A stretch of DNA of 64,000 bases from Telmatactis stephensoni (lineage: Eukaryota > Cnidaria > Anthozoa > Actiniaria > Isophelliidae): the NCBI GenBank assembly GCA_029948255.1, contig JALIZF010001623.1, forward strand, positions 186,001 to 250,000. Reading direction: 5' to 3'. Below, piece by piece: positions 23,599-36,336 of the stretch. The notes beneath the pieces were generated by a model that ran no database searches, was not told the origin of the DNA, and saw nothing but the letters and a program-made list of their open reading frames with translations. How positions within the stretch are numbered: position 1 is the first letter of the stretch; each line of letters opens with the position of its first letter. A program made the position numbers and the translations under genes.

Positions 23599-24030
23599 TT
23601 GTTACACTCATGTTTCTATATTATTGAAATTCTAGGAGATTTTACACAGATCTTTGGATGCATCTTTGATAAAATTTTATATCAAACTGGTATGTTAGAG
23701 TTTAATATTTTTCAGTAGAGTGACCAGTCCAAGATATCAAAATTCACTACAAGAGTTTTAATGTCCTGTTATTCTAATGACTTTTTTTCAATTTAGATTT
23801 TCTAAAGTATTGCCATGTTATAATAATTATAGTTGGCAATACTTTAGAAAATCTAAATGCACAAAAAGTCATTAGTATAACAGGGCATTGGAACTCTTGT
23901 ATTTGATTTGTTGGACTGGTCACTCTACTGAAAAATATTGAACTCTAACATAAAAATTTATCAAATCTGCAGCCAAATATCTGTGTAAAATCCTAGAATG
24001 TCAATAATATAGAAACATTGAGTGTTAAAA
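23599..24030. repeat. Large palindromic MITE, arms ~205 bp
   Basis: The two arms match as inverted copies over nearly their whole length (GTTTCTATATTATTG, GGACTGGTCACTCTACTG, CAATACTTTAGAAAATCTAA), with only about 20 bp of loop at about 23815-23835. It lies inside the 22881-27945 element. No family is assigned. Confidence 0.85.
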
Positions 24031-24702
24031 AGAAATAATACTTTGATGTTACTGTTTATAGAACTACACGAGCCCCAATGTTTCAAATTTTAGAGTCAAT
24101 GAATTTTTCTGCTTTTGTCCATTCTTCTAGTATACAATCAAAACAGTATCTTATGATGTTCACAAATTTAAGCAAACACAAGCCAGTAGAAGAACAAGTT
24201 CTGAGTAATATCTTCAGTTCCATTACCTGAAAAAGATCAATCAATCCAAATCTTAATTTTTTGACAATGACCAGATGACAATGAAAATATCTTATTGGGC
24301 ACCCACATTTACTATTTACCATTTGCTAAAATTATATACAGATTTTAAGGTACCTTTTGGCTGTAATAACCAAGCCTAGACAGACAGAAGTTTATTTAAA
24401 ATATTGCAAGTTATTGGTCATTGAGATAGAAGTTGACACTGGAAAGACACCAACAAAAAGGACAAGAATAGAAATAGACAAGAATATTATAGGAAAAGGG
24501 GGAAAAATATATAGAAATATTGAGGTACTAAGATTGGTTTGAATATGAAAAGTCAGTGGATATGCAAAATAAAAACAGAGTTAAGAAGTTAGTAGTAATG
24601 TTTATAAGTGAGGACGTACAAGAGCACTCGAACTCGAAGACATGTGTAGTTTGTGACTCGATGATGAAATCGAGATAAACTTTGGTTGCTGTTCTATTAC
24701 AG

Positions 24703-25275
24703 TATATAGATCGATTTCACGTGACGTCACGAGAGGACTAAAATCTAAACTAAAATTCGGAGAAAGCTGATTGCCTGATATTTTGTATGTATCATGAAAA
24801 GAAGTCGTCTCTGGAAATTTGGTCTGATTCTGTTGATCGCTTGGCAAATTATCGGCACCAAAATTGTGTCACGCCATGCAGTCACACATTTTCAAATGAC
24901 GTAAGAACACATCAATTTGCGACAAATTTCACCTCATTTGCTTTGGTAATGAACTTAATTGTCATTTTCTATATATATAATCAATAAAATGAACAAATAA
25001 ATGTATTTTAATATCATTTCGATGCTTGGTGTTTATGGTCGCCATATTGGTGTACATATTGGTGTACACCAATATGGCGGCCCCATACATTCTTACCAAC
25101 AACAAGCCCACATTCAAACATTCGTATCTTCGTGGTGAAAAGCTCTTTTGACTCAATATTTTCTAGAGTTGCAAAGATTTAGTTGTTCTTTGAGGTACAA
25201 GTATTTTTATTTTATTTGATGCTCTGAAACCGACTTTATTTTTCTCGATGTCGTCAGTGAAATCGATCTATAGGT
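24703..25275. repeat. MITE with TATAGATCGATTTCAC termini
   Basis: The left end TATAGATCGATTTCAC and right end GTGAAATCGATCTATA are inverted, next to ACGTCA-type sequence. A smaller perfect hairpin with CACCAATATGGCG and its complement sits at 25040-25085. TA dinucleotides at the ends would fit a mariner-type target. The interior is non-coding. Confidence 0.7.
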
Positions 25276-27390
25276 TATTGAAACCCAATAGGCGACTACT
25301 CTGGCAAATCATATTTAGAATACGATAAATCTAAGTTAACAAGTCGTTCTATATCGCTATACCAAACAACCAACACGACTTACCAGCTTCAAAATCAAGC
25401 TCTTGTCAGAAGCTCACTTCCAATGATTCAGAAACCAATTATCCTATCTTCTTAGGAGTCGTTCTCTCTCAAAATATCCTTTGAGAGCACTAAGTGTCTG
25501 ACATTTTCTATCCATCCAGTGGGCAGCGATCAAAGGCAGAGTTTGAGAGCAAAAGAAGAGATTTTCAAGCAAACTTTTCGGCATTCCAAGCAATATAACT
25601 GAACTCAGCTAAAATGGCTGACCGGTTGCTGGCCGCCAAAATTCAAACTGCCGTCACGTGATGAAATACTGAGACCTCATTGGTCATGAAGTGCTTCTCG
25701 ATTCCAGTTTTCCTCGCATCAGATACGGACACAGGTCGACCACAGGCTGACGATAATATTCTCCTCCAAAGTTCATACAACAAATGATTAATGTTGAGGT
25801 ATAGAAGTTTTTGAATATAATGGTTTTGGAACTAAGTGCTACAATAAGTTAGAGGAATGAAGTGGTTTTATTTGGCCCGATGAAAAGATGGTAAGCAAAT
25901 CGTGTTGGAAATGATCCTATAACCACTGTATTTTTATAAAAAATGAAAAACAGCACATGTGGAAATAATACTTTGAGCACAGCTATAATCATGGCAAAGA
26001 ATTTTGATACAGGACTGATTTCAGCAGTGGTCAACTCTTAGTCCAAAACATTTCAGTAGTTCAAAATTTCTGTAGTTGGATTCTAGAAATTATACAATAA
26101 CCAGCGAACCCGACTACAATCTCTCTTATAAAATACAGTAAATTAACTTTATTGGTAATTAACCAATATCAATTGTAACTCATTGTGTTCGGCTCACTGA
26201 GTTTGGTTCCGAGTCTGAATGTAGGATAGCGGATTGAAATGAATATTTTCATCAGACCTAATTTGTTTGCTGTCATTGGAGATACCGTTTTTTGCGAGAG
26301 AACGCCGTATCGGCAGAGTTTAACAAAAAAAACAAACTATGTACAAAAGATGATACATTTCTAAACTGATCTTTACTGTTATATTTGCCGCATTCAAAAT
26401 TTCTTCCAACAGTGCCTGTTACACGATTGTGCATGCGTAAATTACACTTGTAGTGTCCCACATGGAAACGGTGCAGTATTCATTGGTAAAGATTTTGCAA
26501 ACCATAACAGCAACGACTGCACTTAACGAGAGTCAGGTACTATCAATGTTTGACGGAACAAAATATAGGCTTTGGGTCCTGGTAGTTTCCTCCCATGCAG
26601 TTAAGTGAAGGCACCGCAAGTTCCTCGGAGCTAAAAAGACCTCAAAGGCGCCCCGACATCCAAGGGAGGCCTAAGGTGGAAGCTCTTGCTTTGCAGAGGA
26701 GTTCGTTACTCCACCTGTAGGCAAAGAGATTTGAAACCTTGGTGCTGTGGTCTAGGGGAATTTTCAAAATAAATAATAAATTAAAGGATATAGAAGCTCA
26801 GCCAAAACGTCACATCAATTCAATAAAATATTAAACAGCCGTGTGTTATCCCGAAAAAGTTCGTGTTACACTAGGTTTAAATATGTAAAGCTTACTGGAT
26901 ATACTCATAGTAAAAGATCTGATTGATATATACCCTATATCCTTGCTTAGTTTATCGAAATTTTGGGTAGAGCATTTCATAACTGCTGAAAACATTAGCT
27001 GTTTTTGGCAAAAATCAATCCAAGCAAAAAAGAGCAAATCTTCTTTCACAGCAAATATAATACCCTCACAATTTTGTGTACAAAAAGTCAAGTGCAGACG
27101 CAACAGTTTGATTTCTGCCGTTCCTCCTAACTGTCATTTCTAACAAAAGCGTTTGCCTTATTAGACAGATAGATAGAAAGATATGCATATTTATGAAGAA
27201 TAACACTTTGCAGATGAGAAGCTAAATTAAATTACATGTAAGTTTATTTTCACATAAGCGAGGAAGGGAATAGACTAAGTTTTAAAAGCAATACTATTAA
27301 GAGACAACAACAAACCTGTTTTACAGCTTTCAATGGATTTGGTGCAAATATGATGTTTACGTAAAATTTGTATTGAGGTGCAAAATCTAT
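25276..27390. other. Interior of the non-autonomous CACTA-like element, no gene
   Basis: There are only short ORFs (under 90 codons) without recognisable motifs, and no splice pattern I can defend. A GC-richer patch at 26580-26750 stands out from the AT-rich background. It resembles no RNA gene I can fold by eye. Confidence 0.5.
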
Positions 27391-28083
27391 TTACACTGAT
27401 TTGCTTTGGTAGCGAATCAGTCAGGTAAAAGAAATGCAAATCTTTAAATTTATCCTTGTTTGCAAATGTATGTGCAAACATATTAAAAGATCATATTCGC
27501 TTAATATTTGCGACAGCTTTGCAATAGTTGCAAATATGATAATTACTATATCTTTGCTACAAACATCAAATACAGTGCAAATATATAGTCGGAGATTTAC
27601 AAAATTGCATTCAACAACCGGTTTCACAGCTTTCAATGGATTGGGTGCAAACATGATGTTTACATAAGTTTTCATCGTAGTGCAAATCCATTTATATTTG
27701 CTTTGTCGCAAATATGCAGTAAAAGTGTAGCAAATTTGCAAATTAACTTAATTTGCAAATATGTGTGCAAACATATTCAAAGGTGATATTCACTATATAT
27801 TTACAACAGCTATGCAATAGTTGTAAATATGATAATTGTCTTACGTTTCCTTTGATTATCAAATAAAGTGCAAATATAGTCCACTAAATTCGCTCCATAT
27901 TCACACAACACTCAAACATATGCAAATCCATTTTTTCGTGCAGTGAATTACAGAATGATATCTTGATAGTGTGTGTGAAATTGTATTTCTTTACGCATTG
28001 TAAAAGGCATCAATTCTACTCATTATATAATTGTTTTGTAGTTGTTCTCTTTTATATAATATGATGCATTTTTATGGTTTTAG

Positions 28084-28236
28084 TAGTTTGGGGTGATTCC
28101 CCTGGCTGATGAACCTGATGAAGAGGAAGATAAAGAAAACATTTGGCATAGACTATCAACCACCTACACTACTCAAAATCTAAATCAAGGGCTTCCGCCA
28201 GCATCTTTGTATGCCAGATGGAGGATCAAAAAATGA
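28084..28236 (+). CDS. Weak exon candidate
   Basis: An open plus-strand frame of about 50 codons follows a TTTTAGTAG acceptor-like site and ends at TGA (28234-28236). The peptide begins with a GVIPLADEPDEEEDKE acidic stretch and ends with a basic tail. There is no ATG and no recognised family. It lies in the short unique-looking segment between two transposons. Confidence 0.2.
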
Positions 28237-28939
28237 TCAAAGTGCCGACCAACTTTGCAGATAGATGGAAATATTAGATGAACATGTTGGAGGAAACAAT
28301 TCCGGTCTGCATCAATTATCAGATAAAGAGAACTTTTACTAGACATTTTTTGAAGTAAACGATAATTAACTCAAGCAACACAAAGATGGTTTGTTCATAA
28401 CACTCTCCTGGTCTGGTCTTTAGTTATGGTGTTCAACAATTCCTAGTAAGTTGTAATCTGCAATGAGTAGTAGCCTGAGCAAAGCCAAACTCCAGAATAC
28501 CTGAATAATACCTGAAGTTCAACAAATGATAAAGCCCAAGCACACAGAACATTGTAGAAAGATGTGTGAGATCTGTAGTCCTTATGTTATCCTGGGAAGT
28601 TGTGAAATTTACGATGTTTGAAACTGCTTTAATGATTTGCATTTCAACAGAAACTACAACAGAGGTGCATATACTCAGAACTAACAATAGATGAGTTAAA
28701 CGAAGCCCAAGACGGTGTAAGGAAGGGAACTAAGGTTCATATCCCAGACCACAAGACTGCAGGGGGGTTTGGAGGTGCTCAAATCTAAATGTCAACCGAC
28801 CTATACCAACATTTCACACAGTACAGTATGATGATTAGGCCTCCAACTAATGTACTCGACATAAATGCTTATTGAAATCTGTTTGTGACCAGAAGACATG
28901 GTTGCAGAATAACCACTAACATCATTCACCATTGCTTAA

Positions 28940-29312
28940 GGAGGTTCCTACTATTTCTCTAATGCTCGACCGGTCAACTTGAAATGGCTGTAGTTCTTAC
29001 ATGAAAGCACCCGCAGCTATGACCTACATAAAGACTGAAGTTTTTAATGGTATGTGTTTTGTTTACATCGGGGTTACCATAGCCACGAAACGATGACGTC
29101 ACCGTTTTAAATTTCAAGCAATTTTACGCTGTTTTTTGACCTAAACTTTTAAAACGACCATACAAGGCATAAATATTTAGGACTTTGGCTAGTAGCATAT
29201 AAACTTTGGAGAAATTCGTATAAACGGATTTGGAAATATTCGAGGCGCAATTTTTTAACCCCAAAAATAACAATATATTATCAGGTTTCGACTCAATAAT
29301 TTTAAAATCACT
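28940..29312. repeat. Long TIR (~370 bp) at TTAA, first copy
   Basis: The sequence starts GGAGGTTCCTACTATTTC directly after TTAA (28936-28939). It is repeated in the same orientation at 32981-33350 and inverted at 35018-35394. Shared blocks include GGCTGTAGTTCTTACATG, GTTTACATCGGGG and CGATGACGTCACCGTTTTA. The partner end for this copy is not found before the next one. Confidence 0.85.
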
Positions 29313-29319
29313 ATTCGGA

Positions 29320-29810
29320 AGATGAGAATATTGTTCGAATGTGGCGTTTTCTGCTGCAGTTTCGGCAATAGTTGTTTGAAACTGTATGTATTCTCTTCTT
29401 AATTCATGCAGCTTGTTCACAACATCCCAAAAAGCCTCATAAGCAGTTGTTTTACCCACATTCATAGCAACTCCAGTGTTCTCGTAGGAGCCACCATGTG
29501 CCAAGCGATAGAGTCCGATGGCTACAACTTTTTCCCGAGATACACAATTCCTGGATCTTGTATTTTCTCTTTGCACAGCTGGACGGAGAACATTCACAAG
29601 GGCGCCAAATGTATTTCACCCCATTCTCAGTTGACAGCGAAAGAAGTCTTCTGGAATATTTTGGTCGCCGAAATGTATTTCGAACCAAGAGTTTTCTGGC
29701 CTTGGTAGTATCCAATAGGGCTGGAATCTTCGAATGCACTGTCTTCGATGAGCATTCCTGTGAAGGATAATTTCGTTTTGAAGTTGCTGGACCCTCAAAA
29801 GACACACCAG
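29320..29810 (-). pseudogene. Harbinger/PIF-like transposase fragment
   Basis: The minus-strand frame carries SWFEIHFGDQNIPEDFFRC, then a TGA (about 29617-29619), then an uninterrupted stretch with VSREKVVAIGLYRLAHGGSY, VGKTTAYEAFWDVV and FEQYSHLPN. This is the helix-turn-helix and pre-catalytic region of Harbinger nucleases. The DDE catalytic part, which should follow LPN, is missing because the frame runs straight into the long TIR at 28940-29312. The copy is therefore 3'-truncated and also interrupted by a stop. The family usually makes 3-bp TWA duplications, whereas the TIR here sits next to TTAA. Confidence 0.75.
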
Positions 29811-30071
29811 ATATTAAAAAAGAAACAAGAAAAAGAACGTATAGAAAATATTTTGAGACAGCATTTTTCTTATAAGAAATGTAAACACTACACGTGCCAC
29901 GAGTATAAGCGATAGTATTACACTTTGATTGACATTTGTGGTTTGCGAGCAGTATTTTGGTATCTTGTAGTGTGAACACAAAAGACCAACAAATTTTTTG
30001 TACAAGCAATTTTGTCAGTCTAATGCGAACGGGCCCTTACTTAACTGGGAAGTATTGGAATACAAAATAAG

Positions 30072-30317
30072 CTACTCCGCTTTGCAAGAACATGTTGACT
30101 CTACAACCTTTGCTCTTCCTTGTTCACTCTTAGCTTTTATGTACATAATATGTGGAGCCTCGCTTTTCATTTGGCTACGACAGCAGTGTCCTTTCAGACG
30201 CCAACATTCGCCGGCTTCTTGCACAAACATGTCGTGTATGTAGTTTTTGGTGAAGAATTTATAACTGTTCTCTCCTACATCGCCTTTTCCACAAGTGTTT
30301 AGATGTTCAGCTATCAT
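30072..30317 (-). pseudogene. Fragment resembling a SWIM-type zinc-finger protein
   Basis: An 81-codon frame ends with a YIKAKSEQGRAKVVESTCSC segment, like the start of a SWIM zinc finger (CXC ... CXH). It stops before the second half. Such domains occur in YqaJ/SWIM proteins that are multicopy in cnidarians and sponges. No flanking domain is readable, so this is a weak call and may be a retro- or transposon-borne exon. Confidence 0.3.
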
Positions 30318-30983
30318 TATGGAAGAAAATGTTGGTAAACCATCCAGTGATTTTGTCCATTCAATGTGGGTTTAGGAACGACACTTTGAAATGTGGATTT
30401 GTTTTCCCATTTCAGATCACGTGACTTTGAAGCTAAAGAGGTCTATTCTCTAAGAGCATGAACACTTTTTTCTATGCATGGGGTATCAGGCGTATCAGTA
30501 TCATTCCCATCAGAACAATATTCCCTGTCGTTTATTAATAGGATAATTTTCAAGTACAATTTAGAAATGTAATTTGTTTGTGTGGTTGTGTGTGCTGGCG
30601 CAAATGGATAAGTTCTTTATCTAGTCAATAAAGATTATTATTATTCAATTTTCATACACTGTACAAATTCTGTTTTTTTGATTGGTACATGACGCGTGGT
30701 TATGGCAATAATACCCATGTTGATATAGACCAACAATGAACGTCCGGACAGCACAGTGAGAAAGAAAAAATGTTCCTGGTGAAAAATTTGAGGATTTTTC
30801 GAAAAAGAGAAGATTAACAAGCATATTTAAAACAAAAAGAAGACCGCTTGGCGTGCCTGCTTTTAAGGTAAACTGAAATTGAAGTTTTTGGGGTAAGCTT
30901 ACTGAGATCAACATATTTCAACAGCTTGAAAACAGTCAGTTCGCCGGCTTTCCAAATTCATCTCAATATTTACTGTTTTTTAG

Positions 30984-31203
30984 ACTCATAGAAAGTTTAG
31001 AAAGGCTGTCGCCACAAGTTCTCTCAGATGGGTTAGAAATTTTATCAGGAATCAAAGAAAATGCCAAACGAGTACTTCAGCCTTCGGCTCGTCGACAGAA
31101 GAAAACTACTTCTTCTCGGCTTCTTGTACCAGAGTTTAGCAGTGTTTCAACCATAAGTCGCCAGTTTAAACCTATATCCAAAACTCCAGCGATAATTCTC
31201 TAG
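30984..31203 (+). CDS. Weak exon candidate without ATG
   Basis: After a TGTTTTTTAG acceptor-like site, about 70 codons are open and end at TAG (31201-31203). The peptide is serine- and arginine-rich (LQPSARRQKKTTSSRLLVPE). No domain is recognised and the flanking exons are not identified. Confidence 0.2.
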
Positions 31204-32976
31204 AACTATCACTTACAGAGTACTAGGACTCAGTGCTGAATCACTTTTAACGATCCAAAAAAAGGAGTTCTTGTTTATATGTATGATTTCAATTTTACCA
31301 GCAAGTTGTAAACATGGATTCTGAGAACTGCTTATTATCTTTTAACAATCAAAAGTTCTTGTATCACGGTAATTTTCCAGTAGCTTTCTTTTGAAAAGTT
31401 TATTTTGTATTGTTAAAATTACCAAATGCTATTTAACTAATTTTGAATTACTATTTTGAGTGACTTGACTTCTAGTGATCTTAGATGTCGACTGACAGTG
31501 TTAGCCTGCACAGAAATACAAGTATTATTTTACTTCTTCAAAGCGTGTTCCCCAAGGGAAAGTTCAACACCAACTTTAGCCGTTATGTCCACTATCTGGC
31601 TCTCTTCCTTTGTCCCATTGATAGGAAACAAATTGAAATCATTGCAAAACGAATATCTATAAGAATTGAGACCAGTTCATGTCACTGAAAAGTCGTTTGG
31701 ATACTTGTTGGTGGATGGATAATAAACCCATAGACATATTTAGAAGCTGCCACGTTTATGACTTTGCCACTAAAACTAAAGTGGCAAGCAGTGTCGATCC
31801 AGCACCAGTCTCTGACATCAGAACCACTGTAAGAAAACAACCTAAAATTGTGCATCGACCGAACATCCACTGGCCTGATGCGGCTATACCCGTGTGGTAA
31901 AACTATACCTCGGGAGCACAGGAGCACTAAAAGATTCCTGAAGTATACCATATTATAGAGATGTACAAGACATCGCATAATAGTTTTCAACCTAACCACC
32001 CGAGTGTCTATATCAATAGAGAAAATTATAGGCCTTTTAAAATTAGGCACCAATCTACATGTGGCGTTAAGTGGATTAATTTACACGAAGACGAACCTAC
32101 CGTTCCATCCATTGTCAAAGAAACCCTGAATGTGTTCTACGACAAACGATCATTATAAATGTAGACTATAAGATAATCATAGATATAACAGAAAAAAGAG
32201 GTACTGATCTGCATAGAAGTATTTATCACTCTTTTACCAATAAAAACATTTTTACCACAATTTATGTTTATTTCTTAACGGGTTTTGGCGGGAAGTTGAA
32301 CAATTCCGAGTGTGTGCGAGAATCTACCCGATCCTTTTATGTACATTTTGATGTAGAAACATGACCAACATCAGTGCGTTTGAAGAGATCTTTCGAAATC
32401 GACAGTGAACTCGAAATCTAAGATACAAAAGCGTTTTAATGTAAACAAGAGCCAAAATGGCTTCTCGCTCTGCCCGCTTTTTGGAATAAAATATTTGAAT
32501 TTTTCTGTGAAGTTTTTATTTCTCTCACCGGTGTTTGAGCTTTTAGATTTCGAGCAGTGAAACTTCTTAGCTCAGTTGTGTGACATGAATCTGGGAGTGA
32601 CGTGATCAGCGTACATACATCAGTCCATAAGTCATATAAGTCCACAATTGAGTGGATTATTTTCTATTTTTCAAGGAGATTCTATTTGATACTTATACTA
32701 TGGTATTTTGTTGACTTGAGGCATAAGGATATATATGCAGAAAGAAATTGTTGCATGACACTGATAAACAAATCAAAAGTCAAATTAAATATTCTCGCTT
32801 TTAATGTCGTCGGTGACAGTGAAGTTTACTATTTTAGGTATGAAAACAATTTTGAGGTAACTGAGAATAAGAAAATACCATTATAAGCAAATTCGTTAGT
32901 AAAATGCAAAGAGCAAAACGCTTTTCAGTTCAATGATGGCAGTTTTTGGCGATCGCCTGTCCTTTCTAAATTCAAT
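31204..32976. other. No recognisable gene
   Basis: Several ORFs of 60-120 codons occur on both strands without known motifs. No TIR, tandem repeat or RNA gene is apparent. If the TIR at 28940 and the inverted TIR at 35018-35394 belong to one element, this stretch would be its interior. Confidence 0.4.
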
Positions 32977-32980
32977 TTAA

Positions 32981-35394
32981 GGAGGCTTCCTACAATTTCT
33001 CTAGGGCTCGACCGTTCAACTTGAAATGGCTGTAGTTCTTACATGAAAGCACCCACAATATGAATTTTCGTTCACTTACTACATAAAGACAAGTTTTAAT
33101 GGTATGTGTTTTGTTTACATCGGGGTTACCATAGCCACGAAACGATGACGTCACCGTTTTAGATTCCAAGCAATTTTACACGTTTTTTGACCTAAACTTT
33201 TAAAACGACATACAAGACGTTAATATTTAGGACTTTGGCTAGTAGCATACGAATTTTGGAGAAATTCGTATAAACGGATTTGGAAATATTCGAGGCGCAA
33301 TTTTTTAACTCCCAAAATAACAATTTATTATCAAGTTTCGAGTAAGTAATATTAAAAGCAAAGCAGCATGCAATTATTCGACCGTCAATACGTTGCTCAT
33401 ATATCAGGCTACTTCTCACCAAAGGGAACAGAAGGAAATTTTGTATTGCGCATACACGCAACCGCTGATGCATTGCAATGCGATCGCAGACGACGGAGAT
33501 TATTTAAAATTTTTACCCCAAAAAAGTGCTCATTTCGCAACAAAATTAGACAAAACGAAGTCAGGCTCAAGTTATAAAAGTAATTTTGAGCCGGCGGTTT
33601 TTTTGGACTAAGTCAACGAGCGAGGAAATGTGTATATGCTCTACGTTTAGAAGAACAATTGTCGGCTTTCGGAAAAGCGGAAAAACATTGTTCTATGCAA
33701 GTACATTTTATCATTTTTCAAATTAATCAAAGATGGAATCGATCCATATTCTAACACAGAAATAAATTTGTTGGTAATTTTTAAGCGTGCTCAACAAAAG
33801 GGCTTTCAACAACAAGTGGAGCAGAATTTTTGCATTAATTAGTTGCAAAAACATTCAGTTTTTAGGTTCTTAGCGATTTTTTGTGGCATTAAACTTGTAA
33901 AAACGCTGTTATTGCTGATTAGAATTATTGCAAGTTCAAGGTGGATATCCTATTTCGATTTTGAGTAAGAGCAATAAAAATTTTGCTCTAAAGTAATTTA
34001 TACAAGAAAATGAAGAGTACAAAACATTGATCGAAAACTTTGTAAATATAAGTGCGATTTCTAAAATATTTTTCTTCCTTTGAGATGAACAGCAGTACTG
34101 TCCAAGACAAATCAAAAGAATGGCAAACGAATCTTGATAAGCTCGCGGCTTGTCGTAAAAGGAAGAGGTGCTTTCTCTATTTGCTACATAACGCTCCCAG
34201 AAACAATGAAAATACACCTTGAAGCCGATTTTTCATTCTGAAATAAGCAGTATTTCTCGAATAAAGAAGGAATCCTGGTCACAATAACCCAGCACAGAAG
34301 GTGGAGATGGTATCTAGTTTTAGAGTGATCGATACTTGAACATTTGCTAAAATTTGAACATGTAAGCGGGTTCTATGTAAGACAAAGAGTTAGTTGCTGT
34401 ATATATAAATTGTCGATTAGAGCTAAAACTTGCCATGGTATTCTAATATTAATGAACTCTTGGCATGTGTATCGATTTCTACCACGATGTAACTCAGGAA
34501 CTGAATATTTGAGAGTGTTTTAGTTGTGTTGTATGGACATCGAAGGCAGCCATGCCACTCCGTACTGTGCGTGTTTTCTTCGGCATGAAAAATTCCATTT
34601 GTTAAGAAAGCTCATCTCTTATCTCATATTAAATGGCCAGCAGATACATTAATCGTATCTTCTTTCAAGATGTTGAAAATACCAGTAAACTAGGCAGAAA
34701 ACATGAGATAAAAATGGTAAACATTGACGTATTCTTGCTGCTTTGGCTGTGTTCTCGTGTTCCGCGAAAGCATGTCCGCACATGCGCATGCAAAATTCCC
34801 TCCTGTTACCAAAGGGAGAAAACAGTTGACTGAGAGATTTTTCTTTTGGAGCACTAAACGTTTTTGCATAAATTTTGATAAAATTCAACCCAAGTTTATG
34901 TCTTAGTGGCGTACGCTGACGGAGATCCAAAGCTCTGACGTGCAACTTTGTTTAGAAGTAGTCTGATATATGAACAACATTTAGACAGTCCAAGAATTGT
35001 CATGCTGCTGTGATTTTAAAATTATTGAGCCGAAACCTGACAATAACTTGTTGTTTTTGGGGTTAAAAATTTGCACCTCGAATATTTCCAATTCCGTTTA
35101 TAGGAATTTCTCCAAAATTCGTATGCTCCTAGCCAAAGTCCTACATATGAATGCCTTGTATGTCGTTTTAAAAGTTTAGGTCAAAAAACGCATAAAATTG
35201 CTTGGAATCTAAAACGGTGACGTCATCGTTTCGTCGCTTTGGTAACTCCGATGTAAACAAAACACATACCAATAAAAACTTTAGTCTTTATGTAGTAAGT
35301 GAATAAAAGGTCATAACTGTGGGTGCTTTCATGTAAGAACTACAGCCATTTCAAGTTGACAGGTCGAGCCCTAGAGAAATTGTAGGAAGCCTCC
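32981..35394. mobile_element. 2.4-kb element with ~385-bp TIRs and TTAA target
   Basis: GGAGGCTTCCTACAATTTC begins right after TTAA (32977-32980), and its complement ends just before TTAA (35395-35398). The arms 32981-33360 and 35018-35394 are inverted copies at about 90 percent identity by eye. The 1.6-kb interior has no recognisable transposase. TTAA targets are used by piggyBac and Kolobok elements. The related TIR at 28940 borders a Harbinger-like fragment, so superfamily assignment remains open. Confidence 0.82.
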
Positions 35395-35398
35395 TTAA

Positions 35399-36108
35399 AA
35401 GACTTGCGTATAAAGCTAGTTAAGCTTAGAAACGAAGTGAACAAAGTGTGAGCGAAAAATCTCAAGCAAATGGACAAATTGTTTGACGTGAATCACACAA
35501 GTGTATGGCTTCGCGAAAAATTGTCACATAAACAAAAAAGTCAGACAGCTTTTGCAGACAACAGTTGAGCACAATATGCCATTGAAAATTGAACTTTCTA
35601 AGCTACTTTATGCAATCAACTTCTTCAGAGCTGACAAACAAGTACAATGACCTAGCATTGTTATCGCGCAATGTATGTCTGGCGTAAAAGGAGCTGAGAT
35701 CACATCGAACGTGTGCCTGTTTTTCCCAATTATGCACGAACACAACGGAAAAAAGCTAATTAACGTAACAAAGTCGTAGTGATCGCGGCAGTTCGGAGAC
35801 ATTTCGATTTTCCGGAAAATAGGCATAGATTCGTACGTCTTCGAATGTTTTCGTCTTATCACGTTTTTTCACGAGGATGGGCAGTAAAGGGAAAATAATT
35901 TTCTGCCCTTCCAAACGATCGGCGGTTTGCAATCAGCTCTGGGTCCATTGGGCCAGAGCAAAAAGCGTATGTAAATCTAAGCGTACAGACACAAACACTA
36001 TTCAACAGGTGGTTTGTTGACATGATGAACGCACGCGCCTAATACAAAAGTGATACAACAGATAAAACACCCGGGGTCTTTAAGGTCACACTTCATATCT
36101 TTTCTCAA
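35399..36108. other. Intergenic, nothing recognised
   Basis: This stretch is flanked by two TIR elements. It contains short ORFs only and no repeats that I can pair. Confidence 0.5.
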
Positions 36109-36336
36109 CAAATTATGTAGCCTCCTATGCAGCCTCTCCTTTGTGTCACGCGACGCGCATCCCCACGTAGCATCTGCTTACTTGAGCGGAACATTCCTTT
36201 CTCATTGTATTCATGAGCCAATTAAAAATCACTTATTGTTAAGAAGGGAACCAATCAAATGCTTCGATAGAAACTTTCCCGCTAAAAGATTTAGCTAATC
36301 GATGCCACTTCTTGTTTACATGTAAGTATATGGTAT

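Larger units (their letters stand above)
22881..27945. mobile_element. Non-autonomous CACTA-like element, 5,065 bp
   Basis: The ends are inverted repeats of about 25 bp: CACTGCATGAAAAAATGG at the left and the complement of CACTGCACGAAAAAATGG at the right. The 3-bp duplication AAT flanks them (22878-22880, 27946-27948). Both subterminal regions (22900-23500, 27390-27930) are rich in GCAAATAT/ATATTTGC motifs. No transposase-like frame is present. The interior holds other fold-back elements and unrecognised sequence. Its termini and subterminal motif differ from those of the 8521-20185 element, so it belongs to another family and must be mobilised in trans. Confidence 0.88.

Noticed and set aside
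26580..26760. GC-richer block as a possible structured RNA or SINE
   Set aside because: No A/B boxes in proper order, no poly-A tail and no hairpin convincing by eye.
34633..34945. Overlapping ORFs on both strands inside the TTAA element as a transposase
   Set aside because: No DDE-like spacing, zinc finger or family motif is seen, and both strands are open by chance.
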